Part shown: piece by piece, positions 52,434 through 60,755 of the stretch
Layout of the letters: every line of letters starts with the position of its first letter
How positions within the stretch are numbered: the stretch's first letter is position 1
Origin: Pseudomonadaceae bacterium
GTDB lineage: Bacteria > Pseudomonadota > Gammaproteobacteria > Pseudomonadales > Pseudomonadaceae
Length of the DNA stretch: 60,755 nt
Assembly: GCA_019745275.1 (NCBI GenBank)
Contig: JAIETJ010000054.1
Location: forward strand, 1 to 60,755
Direction of reading: 5' to 3'
The notes under the pieces: model-generated
The model's input: only the letters and a program-made list of their open reading frames with translations
What the model was told of the DNA's origin: nothing
Database searches by the model: none
Position numbers and translations under genes: made by a program

Positions 52434-53072
52434 TCACGCGCGCACATACGGATTACTGCGCATTTCATCGCCTAAACGGGTATCCGGGCCGTGCCCGGTG
52501 ACCACGGTGGCGTCCTCATCCAAGGTATATAGCCGCTGCTTGATCGAACGTTCGATGGTCGGGTAATCGCCGCCCCATAAATCGGTACGGCCAATGCCGC
52601 CACGAAACAGCGTATCGCCGGCAATCAACAACTTCGCCTCGGGGAACCAAAAACTCATCGAACCCGGCGTATGCCCGGGTGTGTGTAGCGCCACACCACA
52701 ACCGCAATCAAGCGCCTGATCGTCGCTCAACCACTGATCCGGCGCCGGTACAGGCACATAGGGCACGCCAAACATGCCGCACTGCATTTCTAGGTTATCC
52801 CAGAGAAACTGATCTTCTTTATGCAGGTGCAGGGTCGCGCCGGTTTTCTCCTTCATCTGCCCTGAGGCGAGAAAGTGATCCAAGTGCGCATGGGTGTGAA
52901 TGATGCTCACCACCTTGAGGCCATGCGCTTCAAGTTTGGCCATGATCAAATCCGGGTTACCACCCGGATCCACCACTATGGCTTTTTTCGTAATAGGGTC
53001 GCCAATAATGGTGCAGTTGCACTGCAAAGGCCCGACAGGGAAGGTTTCGCGGATCAGGGTGGCGGCGGTCAT
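52434..53072 (-). CDS. Metallo-beta-lactamase-fold hydrolase (glyoxalase II-like)
   Basis: A 212-residue protein from ATG 53072 (MTAATLIRETFPVGPLQCNC); ATG 53093 adds seven residues and the frame is open to 53237. Metal-binding motif HTHAHLDH (about residues 63-70), then HTPGHTPGSM and AGDTLFRGGIGR, and a late VTGHGPDT. It likely hydrolyses a thioester or related substrate. Substrate not deducible. Confidence 0.9.
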   Translation of the reverse strand: MTAATLIRETFPVGPLQCNCTIIGDPITKKAIVVDPGGNPDLIMAKLEAHGLKVVSIIHTHAHLDHFLASGQMKEKTGATLHLHKEDQFLWDNLEMQCGMFGVPYVPVPAPDQWLSDDQALDCGCGVALHTPGHTPGSMSFWFPEAKLLIAGDTLFRGGIGRTDLWGGDYPTIERSIKQRLYTLDEDATVVTGHGPDTRLGDEMRSNPYVRA

Positions 53073-53334
53073 CGAGGCAGTTTCCAAAGTCATCAGTGGA
53101 GCAATTTTGGCACAGCCAGGCAAAGCCTGGCGACTGGCAAGCGGGGCACGCGACAAGCAGTAACGCGCCGGCTGGTGTGTTGGCTGGATAGCCCGCACGG
53201 CGCAGCGAGGCAAGGCGGCGTGCGATAATTTCGCCACAGGGGAACATCCTTGCTTGGGCCCCAGTCGAAGTAGTGCGGCTTTAACTACCGGCCACGGAGC
53301 GGCGGCACTATTAATCTATTACGAGGTTTTAAGT

Positions 53335-53913
53335 ATGCGCATCTCCCGTCACCTAACGCTGGTTGCCGCCCTGTCTTGCTTGGCCGGGCCAGCCTTGGCG
53401 TTTAATTTGGGCGAGGCGGCCAGTCTGCTGTCCGCCGCCAACGGTGGCAAGAGTACGAGTGATGCGGCCAGTTTACTGGCTAATCCGCAGAACCTTGAGC
53501 TGCTGCAAGCGTTAAGCGCGCTCAAACTGACCCCACAACAGGCCGTGGGTGGCGCCGGGGCGATGCTCGGGCTGGCCAAGAATCAACTGCCCAGCGCCGA
53601 GTACCGCCAGCTCAAGCAGAGCGTGCCGGGCCTGCACAAGATTGAGGGCGATAACGGTTTAAAACAGTTGGAGGGTCTCAGCGGTTTACTTGGTAAGTCG
53701 GCGACCACCCCGCTGAGCGGAGCGGCGACGGCGGCGCTAGCCAATGTGAACAACCTGACTGAACTGAATCAGGCCTTCAGCGCCTTGGGCATGGACAGCG
53801 GCATGATCGGCCAATTCGCGCCCTTGTTGCTGCACTACTTTGGCCAGCAAGGTGTCGGCGGCCCACTGCTCAGCAGCCTGGGCAGCGTTTGGGGCATCGG
53901 CAGCGGTGCCTAG
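53335..53913 (+). CDS. DUF2780 exported protein
   Basis: A 192-residue protein from ATG 53335, which has a GAGG site. Signal peptide about residues 1-22 (ending GPALAFN). The mature part is Ala/Gly/Leu-rich (LKLTPQQAVGGAGAMLGLAKNQL), the DUF2780/VcgC-type sequence. Unknown function, often outer-membrane or periplasmic. The frame is open upstream to 53254 but the signal peptide decides the start. Confidence 0.82.
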   Translation: MRISRHLTLVAALSCLAGPALAFNLGEAASLLSAANGGKSTSDAASLLANPQNLELLQALSALKLTPQQAVGGAGAMLGLAKNQLPSAEYRQLKQSVPGLHKIEGDNGLKQLEGLSGLLGKSATTPLSGAATAALANVNNLTELNQAFSALGMDSGMIGQFAPLLLHYFGQQGVGGPLLSSLGSVWGIGSGA

Positions 53914-53957
53914 CAGCCGGCATTCGCTCGTTACGAACGCTAACGTCAGACTAGCGG

Positions 53958-54977
53958 CTAGTGCTCGCGGCGAAACTCACCCGGCGACTTACCGGTCCAT
54001 TTTTTAAAGGCCCGCCGAAAATTCGACGGGTCGCTAAAGCCGAGTAAAAAGGCGATCTCGTACAAGGGCAAATGGGTGGTGGTGAGGTATTGCAGGGCCA
54101 AACGTTTGCGCACCTCGTCGAGCACTTGTTGATAGCTGGTGCCTAGCTCCGATAAGTGCCGACGTAGGCTGCGCCCACTGGTGTGCAAGGCCTGCGCGGC
54201 GCTGTGTAGATCCGGGAAATCACCGGGACGGGCCAACAATAAACGTCGCACCCGAGTCAGTAGGCCGTCTTGCACATCGAGACTGGCCAATAAGGCTTCG
54301 CATTGCTGTTCGCACATTTGCACGGTGCCGGGATTGGCCAGCGCCATCGGCCGCTCAAGGTAGTTTTTCGGCAGGCTCAGCCAGTGATACGGCTGATCAA
54401 ACTGCACCTGTACGCCAAACACCTCAAGGTAGCGCGGCGCATGACTGGGCGGCGGATGCGCAAAGCCCAAGGCTAAACCTTGCAGCGGGCTACCGACTAA
54501 AAACGTGGCAATGCTGAACAAGCTGGCAAACAAGGCCTCCCCGGCAAACTGACTCAGCGGCCCCATCGGCATCGACTCCACAGCGCGCAACTGCAAGCGT
54601 TCGGGCTCTTGGATAACGTCCAAGTCAAAGGCCAAGCCCAAAACCCGGTAGTACTTCAACGCAAACTGAATGGCTTGGCCGAGGTTGGCACTGGCCAACA
54701 CCGCATAACCCAAAATACCGTGGCTCGAGACATTCAGGCGCTGCCCCAGCAACAGTCCCAGTGCCGGCTCATGGCAGCGCTGCAGGGCGACGCTGGCGAG
54801 CATATTAAAATCGATAAACGACAAGCGCCCATTGGGATTATCCAGCGCTTGCGGACGCACGCGAGCCGCCGTAAACAACGCCTCTCGCCCAAGACCAAAC
54901 TCGCCAGCCAACCCTAATAAGGCTTCAACATAAGCCACCGGAACCAACTCTGCGGTAAACATCAGTGCTGTTTTCAT
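53958..54977 (-). CDS. AraC-family regulator with arabinose-binding-like N-terminal domain
   Basis: A 339-residue regulator: N-terminal ligand-type domain (about 20-200) and C-terminal AraC helix-turn-helix pair (about 245-335; SGRSLRRHLSELGTSYQQVLDEVRKRLALQYL and YEIAFLLGFSDPSNFRRAFKKWTGKSPGEFR). It is divergent from the 55106 gene across about 130 bp, which makes that gene its likely target. Ligand unknown. Confidence 0.92.
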   Translation of the reverse strand: MKTALMFTAELVPVAYVEALLGLAGEFGLGREALFTAARVRPQALDNPNGRLSFIDFNMLASVALQRCHEPALGLLLGQRLNVSSHGILGYAVLASANLGQAIQFALKYYRVLGLAFDLDVIQEPERLQLRAVESMPMGPLSQFAGEALFASLFSIATFLVGSPLQGLALGFAHPPPSHAPRYLEVFGVQVQFDQPYHWLSLPKNYLERPMALANPGTVQMCEQQCEALLASLDVQDGLLTRVRRLLLARPGDFPDLHSAAQALHTSGRSLRRHLSELGTSYQQVLDEVRKRLALQYLTTTHLPLYEIAFLLGFSDPSNFRRAFKKWTGKSPGEFRREH

Positions 54978-55105
54978 GGTTTTATTCTTATTTTACATTG
55001 GCCAGATATGACCCAAATATTGGCTGAAGATACCCTTGGCGAGGCCCAACTAACAAGCCCATAGTGAGTGACGACAATAGGCCCACCTGCACACAGGAAA
55101 CCGAC

Positions 55106-55948
55106 ATGGTCAGCAGCACCCCAGAAGGTTTACAGATTCGTCCGCGCCAATTGGATTTTGACTTGCCCAACCCATTGCCACGTCACTGGCACGGCGGTGA
55201 TGCGTTCAAGACCCATTTATTTAACGCCATGTCGGTATTGTTTCCCGACGGTGAGCGCTTCTTTATCGACTCGGTGCGGCACTATCGCGAACGTATCGCT
55301 GACCCTGTTTTGACTGAACAGATCCGTGGTTTTATCGGCCAAGAAGGTCATCACAGCCGCGAACACCTGGAGTACAGCGCACGCCTGCGTGAACTGGGTT
55401 ATGACGTTGACTACCTCGAGCGCGGCCTCAAACGCCGCTTGGCTTTTGTACAAAAACATCTGCCCGCCAAGGCCTTACTGGCTTCGACCACCGCGGTCGA
55501 GCACCTGACCGCAATCTTGGCCGACGCGGTATTGAGCAATCCGCAACTGATGGCCGACGCCGACCCCAGCGTCGCCAAACTCTGGCGCTGGCATGCCTTG
55601 GAAGAAACCGAGCACAAGGCCGTGGCCTTTGATGTGTACCAACAGGTGCATGGCAGCCGCTGGTTACTGCGCCGCGCCATGCTGCAGAGCACCTTTTTCT
55701 TCACCTTCGACACCACCAAGGGCCTGATCCATATGCTCAAGCGCGATGGCCTGCTATGGAACTGGCGCATCTGGCGTGATGGCTTGGTCTGGCTGTGGGG
55801 GAAAGAAGGAATATTCCGCAAACTGGTGCCCGCCTACCTCGACTTTTATAAAGACGGGTTTCAGCCTTGGCAGCATAACAACCTGCACTTGGTTGAAACG
55901 TACAGCGCGGAGTTCGACACACAGACAGCACAAGTCGTCGCGGCCTGA
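55106..55948 (+). CDS. Metal-dependent hydrolase family protein (ferritin-like, PF10118 type)
   Basis: A 280-residue protein from ATG 55106 behind AGGAAA; a GTG at 55064 would add 14 residues. It carries two E-x-x-H-type motifs typical of diiron carboxylate helices (EGHHSREHLEYS about residue 76, and LEETEHKAVAFDVY about residue 168). The annotation 'metal-dependent hydrolase' is historical; such pairs are often near AraC regulators and alpha/beta hydrolases, as here. A hairpin follows. Confidence 0.85.
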   Translation: MVSSTPEGLQIRPRQLDFDLPNPLPRHWHGGDAFKTHLFNAMSVLFPDGERFFIDSVRHYRERIADPVLTEQIRGFIGQEGHHSREHLEYSARLRELGYDVDYLERGLKRRLAFVQKHLPAKALLASTTAVEHLTAILADAVLSNPQLMADADPSVAKLWRWHALEETEHKAVAFDVYQQVHGSRWLLRRAMLQSTFFFTFDTTKGLIHMLKRDGLLWNWRIWRDGLVWLWGKEGIFRKLVPAYLDFYKDGFQPWQHNNLHLVETYSAEFDTQTAQVVAA

Positions 55949-55959
55949 GTACGCGCAAT

Positions 55960-55987
55960 GCCAAAGGCCTCAATCAGGGCCTTTGGC
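55960..55987. terminator. Bidirectional hairpin between two convergent genes
   Basis: GCCAAAGGCC and GGCCTTTGGC form a 10-bp stem around an 8-base loop between convergent genes 55106-55948 and 55998-56939. It lacks a long T-run but its position suggests termination in both directions. Confidence 0.65.
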
Positions 55988-55997
55988 TTAAATGCCC

Positions 55998-56939
55998 TCA
56001 GCCCTGTAAAAACCGCAGCGTATCGGCGGCGCTTTGCGCGGGAATCTCTTCCATCGGTATATGCCCGACGCCGGCGTATACCTGCACTTGAATCGAGGGC
56101 AAGTCGCGCTGCCAAAGGGCCACGTGGCTCGGTGAAATCCAACGATCGCGCGCGCCCCAGAGCAGCAATGTGGGGGCTTGGATGGCGGCCACTCGCACTG
56201 GGGTGGTGTGCAACTCGTCGCGGTTAACCTGCATCAGTAAGCGGAAGATTTTCATCATCGCCAAGCGGTTGCCTGGCCGACGACTAAGGTCGTAATAGCG
56301 ATCAATTACCCCCGGCTGAATTCGCTCAGGCTCGCCATACACTTGTCTAATGCCCTCGGCGATCAGCGCGCGCGGCATCCACAGGGGCATGGCCAGCGTA
56401 GCGCCGGGCAGTGCCGCCGAGGCAATCATCCACGGCACCTTGGCCATCGGGTAGCCGGCGGGGTCAATCAACACCAACTTTTCGACTCGCTCAGGTTTGT
56501 GCAGCGCGTAGTTCCAGGCGATATAGCCGCCGAGCGAATTACCAACGATGGACGCCTTGCTCACGTCCAGATGGTCGAGCAGCAAGTCCAGTACCTTGAG
56601 CATCCGCTCGGCCGAATACTCGCCATTGTGCGGCGGCCCGGTGAGGCCAAAACCCGGCACGTCGAAACGAATAACCCGGTAGTCGCTGGCAAAGGCTGGT
56701 AACCAAGCTTCCCAGGTATGTAATGAGGCCACCACACCATGGATCAGCAGCAGTACCGGCTTATTACGATCGCCCTCGTCGCGATAATGCACATTGAAAC
56801 CGTCTAGACGCACAAAGCGTGAGCCGCGCTCGGGCCGAGCATAGCGCTGCTTCAACGCTGTCAATGACAGCGCACCAAAACCAAAGCGGTCCATGCCTTG
56901 GGCCAACGGCGGCAACATGACGGTATCGTTCAACGACAT
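55998..56939 (-). CDS. Alpha/beta hydrolase
   Basis: A 313-residue serine-type hydrolase. Oxyanion LLIHGVVAS (about residue 66), nucleophile GNSLGGY (about residue 138), acid in LLWGARDRW and histidine in GVGHIPMEE close to the end. It has no signal peptide. It ends at the shared hairpin with the ferritin-like gene and its promoter region lies next to the TetR gene, so regulation by that regulator is possible. Confidence 0.92.
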   Translation of the reverse strand: MSLNDTVMLPPLAQGMDRFGFGALSLTALKQRYARPERGSRFVRLDGFNVHYRDEGDRNKPVLLLIHGVVASLHTWEAWLPAFASDYRVIRFDVPGFGLTGPPHNGEYSAERMLKVLDLLLDHLDVSKASIVGNSLGGYIAWNYALHKPERVEKLVLIDPAGYPMAKVPWMIASAALPGATLAMPLWMPRALIAEGIRQVYGEPERIQPGVIDRYYDLSRRPGNRLAMMKIFRLLMQVNRDELHTTPVRVAAIQAPTLLLWGARDRWISPSHVALWQRDLPSIQVQVYAGVGHIPMEEIPAQSAADTLRFLQG

Positions 56940-57032
56940 ACGGGCACCTCAATAGAATTGTTATTGAGCGCCTATCAGAGCATGCGGGCGCGGCGTCGGC
57001 GCCCAATCTAATGACCGGTCGTGGCGGGTAAA

Positions 57033-57749
57033 TCAGACCAGCTCTGCGCTGGGCATCGAAGGGCTGACTAGCGACGGACAAAGTACCGAGATGAGTAAAT
57101 CGCTCATCACCTGCTTGGCCTGTTCGATTTCAGCCCGTGAAGCCTGACGACTGAGCAGCTCAAGGGAGGTGGCCTCCAGCGCCCAAATCAGCGCCCGGTA
57201 GGTCAGCGGGTCGCGCGGCGGGTTTTGCTCAGCGACGCGTTCCAGCAACAAGCGCTGCATTTGTAGGTGCGCGTGTTGGCGATGCACCGCCAAAGGTGAG
57301 TCACTGCGCATTGCCTCCTGCTGCATCAGGCGAATGATCGGACCCACGGCTAAGTGATAGTCAAAAAATAGCGTCACCATCGCGCGTAACCATTGCGGCT
57401 GGCTGTCCGCTTGCGGCTGCATGGCGGCAAAGCGCGCCATCAGCAGGCTCACGGCCATTTGGTAGATACTCTCGAATACCTCCATTTTGTTGCTGAAGTA
57501 TTTGTAAAAGGTCCGTCGCGAGACATTCGCCGCCGCCAGCAGGTCATTTACCGTGGTGTCGGCCAAGCCCTTAATGGAAAACACTGGAATTGCCGCCAAC
57601 TGAATATTGGTGCGCTGCAATTGCCCGAGTAACGGTCCGTCAGCACCTCCATCGAGCTCTGCACCGCGCTGCTGCGCCACTGCGCCATAACCGCCAAGGT
57701 CCTCAAAAACCGCCCGAACTGCACCACTTTCGCCTGTTTGTAACGACAT
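57033..57749 (-). CDS. TetR-family transcriptional regulator
   Basis: A 238-residue regulator; ATG 57749 has an AGGATCGG site. The DNA-binding helix-turn-helix is TTVNDLLAAANVSRRTFYKYFSNKMEVFE (about residues 63-91), preceded by a 60-residue extension longer than in most TetR proteins. The C-terminal ligand domain is unremarkable. It is transcribed away from the exported protein at 57841, 91 bp apart, and toward the alpha/beta hydrolase. Confidence 0.92.
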   Translation of the reverse strand: MSLQTGESGAVRAVFEDLGGYGAVAQQRGAELDGGADGPLLGQLQRTNIQLAAIPVFSIKGLADTTVNDLLAAANVSRRTFYKYFSNKMEVFESIYQMAVSLLMARFAAMQPQADSQPQWLRAMVTLFFDYHLAVGPIIRLMQQEAMRSDSPLAVHRQHAHLQMQRLLLERVAEQNPPRDPLTYRALIWALEATSLELLSRQASRAEIEQAKQVMSDLLISVLCPSLVSPSMPSAELV

Positions 57750-57840
57750 TTACCGATCCTCCCAACCAAGGCGCGGGTGACGGCGACGATAGAGCTGAGT
57801 ACTCTTGGCCACGCCTTCCCCACCGGACTGTTGTTTACCC

Positions 57841-58701
57841 ATGAAACTAACACGTCGCCTACTCTGGCCGCTGGCCATCCTTTTGCTGGTTATTAGCCAA
57901 ACCCTGCGCGCCGGTGATTTGTTTTACCTAGGCGAGAAGATTCCCGATGTGCAAAAACCCTGGGACAGCAGTAACTATCAGCAGATGATTAGCGCCCTGC
58001 AAAAACTCGATAAAACCCAAGCCAACGCCCTGCCACGGCGCAGCGGTGAGTTCACCGGGCCGATTTACCTGCGCATGATCAATCCAGAAAACTTCAAACC
58101 GCAGCTAAACATCTACGCCCCGCTAGAACTGCGCCAGAACGAAGCCCGCGAGCAGTTGTTCCAACTCAAAGAACTGATGCGCCTGTACTTTGACTTCGAC
58201 GCCAAGCTGCAACCCTACGGCGCCGAAGCCTTGGGCTTGATGACCTATTCGATGCAGCAACAGGCAGTGCTGTTCACCCTGACCACCGAGTTTTGGACCA
58301 CCTTGTCGCCCACCGAGCGGAGCAATCCGGTGCGCCTCAAAGGCCTATCCGAGACCAAGGCGGCGGCAGCCATGCTGACCTCCAGCGCGCTCGATTATTT
58401 GGAGCTGAGTAAGCAATTTAGTCAGGAAGACTTAGTCTTGTATGGCGCCGAACTGGGCAAACAACTGCCCGATTTATTCGTCCACTTACCGGCCAATATT
58501 CGTCCGCAACTGCTCGCCCGCATCGACAGCCTGAGCCGGCAGCACCCTTATGCGCCGGTGCGCAAAAGTCTTAGTGAAGTGCTGCCGGTGCTATTGGTGA
58601 TTCAAGCGGATGTTGAGCAGCAACAGGCCCAGCCGCTAAAAAACCCGCCGCCCAAGGCCACTAAGCTGGACCTATCAGCCCCCAAGGAACCTACCCTTTA
58701 G
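57841..58701 (+). CDS. Exported protein of unknown function
   Basis: A 286-residue protein from ATG 57841 with a signal peptide (about residues 1-25, ending RAGD). The mature protein is helical and charged, with a C-terminal Pro/Lys-rich tail (KNPPPKATKLDLSAPKEPTL). It resembles no family I can name. It is divergent from the TetR gene and convergent with the DUF1302 gene. A TetR-regulated periplasmic function is only an inference. Confidence 0.75.
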   Translation: MKLTRRLLWPLAILLLVISQTLRAGDLFYLGEKIPDVQKPWDSSNYQQMISALQKLDKTQANALPRRSGEFTGPIYLRMINPENFKPQLNIYAPLELRQNEAREQLFQLKELMRLYFDFDAKLQPYGAEALGLMTYSMQQQAVLFTLTTEFWTTLSPTERSNPVRLKGLSETKAAAAMLTSSALDYLELSKQFSQEDLVLYGAELGKQLPDLFVHLPANIRPQLLARIDSLSRQHPYAPVRKSLSEVLPVLLVIQADVEQQQAQPLKNPPPKATKLDLSAPKEPTL

Positions 58702-58754
58702 CGGCCAAGGTCAGGCGAGAACCACTGTGCTTTCAACTTGAACAAGCGCCTTGG

Positions 58755-60533
58755 CTAGAAGCTCAGGCCAAGGCTAAAGGCGAGAAAATCCCGATCGCGG
58801 CGCGCGTTATAGGCACCGCCAAAAAAGCTGTTGTAGCTTAGGCTGGCGTTGTAGCTGTCTTGAAAGGTGGCCGCCAAACCGACTCCCAGCGCCTTGCTGC
58901 CTTGATTGAACTGCGGACTGTAGCCGTGCACATCCTGGGCGATGGCCAGATTCGGCGACAGCGCTAGGCCCGGCCAAACGTCGGCGTAGTGCAAACTGGC
59001 GCGCGCGCGATAGCCGTACGAGTACTGGCTGTAAAACCCATGTTCATTACAGGCCTGCGCCCCTTGCGGATTGAGCGCTGCGCACTGACTGTTATCCGCC
59101 AACTGGCCCACCCCATACACCCCGTCGCGACCAAAGCGCAGTGCACTGTCGGCCACCCCGCGCAGCTGCTCGGCGCCCAATTCCAGCTGCAGTTGCAACT
59201 GTTCGGCGCCCAGCACCTGCTCAACCATCTGAGTCACCCCGAGCTGTAATTGGCTGACCCCGTGGCGCTCATAACCGCGCAACGCACTGCCGGCCACCCC
59301 GCTAGCATAGCCACTACTGAGCAACGGATTACCCGCCATCGCCGCCGGGTCGACCGCCACCGCGGTTAAGTCGGCCGTGTTGATTTGCAGCGGGGTATTC
59401 GGGCTATGGCTGAGCTGGGCAAACAGTCGCGTGCCACCCCACTCGCGAGCCAAACTGAGCCCGTAGTGACGAATGTCCTCTGGATAACTCAGTTGATACT
59501 GCGCGCTAATGCTTTGGCTCAGCGCATCCGCCGCCGCACCTTGGCCTACCTGGCTATTAAACAGTGCGGCGCGGCTGTGGGAATTCATCACAAACAAACC
59601 CAACTCGCTATCGCCCAAGGCGGCTAATTGCCAATGCAGCGCCATCCCGAACTGGCCGCTGTCTCTGGCATCGTCGTCGGCCAAGCGCGGCACATAGCGA
59701 TAACCGGCGGCGGCTTGCGCGGCAAAGTCCGAGCCGGCCACCGCTAAACGCTGAGTACAGCCTGGCGGCTGCACATCACTCACGGCAAAGAAGGTGCCGC
59801 AATTGCTCTGCACCTCGGCTTGCCAGTCGAGCTGGTAAAACAGCTCGGCGCTTAGACTATTAGTCAGCTGCTGATTGACGTGCAGCAAGTTAACCGGCAG
59901 CGCACCTTCCTCGATTGGCGTTACCGGCCGCTGCAAGGCTTGCCGGTCGAGCGGATTGATGCTGTTGAGCGGATTTTCCAGCAAGTGGCTCTCGCCCCAG
60001 CGCAGCCGTTGTTTGCCGCCACGCACCGCCCCCGGCAAATCGCCTTGCGGGCCGGCCAGTTGATAGTTGTGGTAAGCGTAAGCCTCGCGAATTTCGCCCC
60101 CCGAGGCCTGAGCGCCGGGCTGGCGGCCGGCATCGTCAATGGCATACAGCGGCAAGGATTGATCCTTAAGAGCGAAGTCGTACCAATACTGGCCGCTGAC
60201 CAACACACCGCTATCGCCTTGGCGCAACTGTAGCGCATGCCAACCGCTAAACCGCTTGGAGAACGCATCGCCACGGGTAAAGTTCAGCCGGCCATCGTCG
60301 TTAGTTTGGCTCGCCGCCGAGCCGCCATTGCGACTACCAATCAGCGCCTTATCCGGCGCACTCATGGCCCAATTAACCTCTAGCGCCAAGCGCGATTCGA
60401 GGTTGGCCTCCACCTCACCGAGATTAAATGGCAGCGCCCAAGCCGGTGCGGCCAAGGTGCAGGCTAGGCTGCCGAACCAGAGGCTTAAGGCAGCACTATG
60501 GGGACGAAACACTGGGCGAGAAAACGCGGGCAT
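58755..60533 (-). CDS. DUF1302 family outer-membrane protein
   Basis: A 592-residue protein from ATG 60533 (MPAFSRPVFRPHSAALS); the frame is open to 60707 without family sequence. Signal peptide about residues 1-33 (ACTLAAPAWALPFN). The mature N-terminus FNLGEVEANLESRLALEVNWA is the DUF1302 opening, and the C-terminus ends in phenylalanine (ending FLAFSLGLSF), as in outer-membrane barrels. DUF1302 members usually pair with DUF1329 proteins and RND transporters in lipid or steroid uptake; neither partner is in this window. Confidence 0.88.
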   Translation of the reverse strand: MPAFSRPVFRPHSAALSLWFGSLACTLAAPAWALPFNLGEVEANLESRLALEVNWAMSAPDKALIGSRNGGSAASQTNDDGRLNFTRGDAFSKRFSGWHALQLRQGDSGVLVSGQYWYDFALKDQSLPLYAIDDAGRQPGAQASGGEIREAYAYHNYQLAGPQGDLPGAVRGGKQRLRWGESHLLENPLNSINPLDRQALQRPVTPIEEGALPVNLLHVNQQLTNSLSAELFYQLDWQAEVQSNCGTFFAVSDVQPPGCTQRLAVAGSDFAAQAAAGYRYVPRLADDDARDSGQFGMALHWQLAALGDSELGLFVMNSHSRAALFNSQVGQGAAADALSQSISAQYQLSYPEDIRHYGLSLAREWGGTRLFAQLSHSPNTPLQINTADLTAVAVDPAAMAGNPLLSSGYASGVAGSALRGYERHGVSQLQLGVTQMVEQVLGAEQLQLQLELGAEQLRGVADSALRFGRDGVYGVGQLADNSQCAALNPQGAQACNEHGFYSQYSYGYRARASLHYADVWPGLALSPNLAIAQDVHGYSPQFNQGSKALGVGLAATFQDSYNASLSYNSFFGGAYNARRDRDFLAFSLGLSF

Positions 60534-60755
60534 AAACGACTCAGAAGGTGGCTGAACGGCAAAACTACCGTTGCGCGGGCATGCAGACTGACGGCGGCAA
60601 GTCTCCCGTGCGCAGCGGCCACAGGCAAGTGTTGGCGCAGCCGGCAGCATTAAAAAACCCAGTACTGAAACGTGCGAGTCGACCAAGCGATGCCTGGGAC
60701 GCGGCAACTGCCTCTAAGATATGGATATAAAAAACGCTGTGTCCCAGTTATGGGA

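Noticed and set aside
1..60755. CRISPR array, prophage or insertion sequence
   Set aside because: No regular spaced repeats, transposase, integrase or phage structural genes were seen.

Overview
The window looks like chromosomal DNA of a Pseudomonas (sensu lato) species. The GC content is moderately high, and several gene orders match well-known Pseudomonas neighbourhoods: nadB end / ygfX / sdhE / ygfZ; yebG / E2-E1beta-E1alpha / leucine dehydrogenase; folM-folE-folX-DUF1244-HopJ; CHASE4 diguanylate cyclase / cysZ / glycosyltransferase. No insertion sequence, prophage, integrase or CRISPR array was seen. The only mobile-type DNA is three REP-like palindromes.

Layout. 1-3.6 kb: housekeeping genes (end of a probable nadB, ygfX, sdhE, ygfZ, an HDOD protein, ung). 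3.8-8.1 kb: a valine (isobutyryl-CoA) catabolic run of acyl-CoA dehydrogenase, enoyl-CoA hydratase, 3-hydroxyisobutyryl-CoA hydrolase and 3-hydroxyisobutyrate dehydrogenase. 8.2-24 kb, minus strand: a complete acetylated-cellulose (wss) operon, in transcription order wssA (BcsQ-like), wssB (BcsA), wssC (BcsB), wssD (BcsZ), wssE (BcsC), wssF, wssG (AlgF-like), a second wssF-like gene, wssH (AlgI-like MBOAT) and wssI (AlgJ/X-like). The extra SGNH-family copy between wssG and wssH is the main oddity there. 24.5-28.6 kb: a LysR regulator, a membrane diguanylate cyclase, a CWC protein, RsuA, tRNA-Gly(CCC) and a small protein. 28.9-33.6 kb: yebG behind a LexA box, then a convergent branched-chain 2-oxoacid dehydrogenase operon (leucine dehydrogenase, E1alpha, E1beta, E2, no E3). 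33.7-40.3 kb: a secreted lipase-like protein and small metabolic genes (SDR, DUF1569, MEST-like hydrolase, class II aldolase, DUF985 cupin, MioC).

40.4-47.2 kb is the most interesting stretch. It holds a short LOV blue-light receptor (photoactive Cys at residue 53) followed by a PilZ-like gene. It then has a large acyl-CoA dehydrogenase and a CarH/LitR-type MerR regulator whose B12-pocket residues are replaced, divergent from folM-folE-folX. TGTACA-type triplet boxes with the same 28-bp outer spacing lie in front of both the acyl-CoA dehydrogenase and folM. This suggests a light-responsive regulon.

47.3-53.9 kb: a CHASE4-HAMP-PAS-GGDEF diguanylate cyclase, cysZ, a 59-residue conserved-looking small protein, a GT4 glycosyltransferase, an OmpA-type lipoprotein, a metallo-beta-lactamase-fold hydrolase and a DUF2780 protein. 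53.9-60.7 kb: an AraC regulator, a ferritin-like 'metal-dependent hydrolase', an alpha/beta hydrolase, a TetR regulator, an exported unknown protein and a DUF1302 outer-membrane protein.

Themes linking the window: c-di-GMP (two diguanylate cyclases, PilZ in BcsA, a PilZ-like protein) feeding cellulose; branched-chain amino acid degradation in two blocks; and probable blue-light sensing. Function calls come from recognising motifs and gene order by eye; no database search was run.
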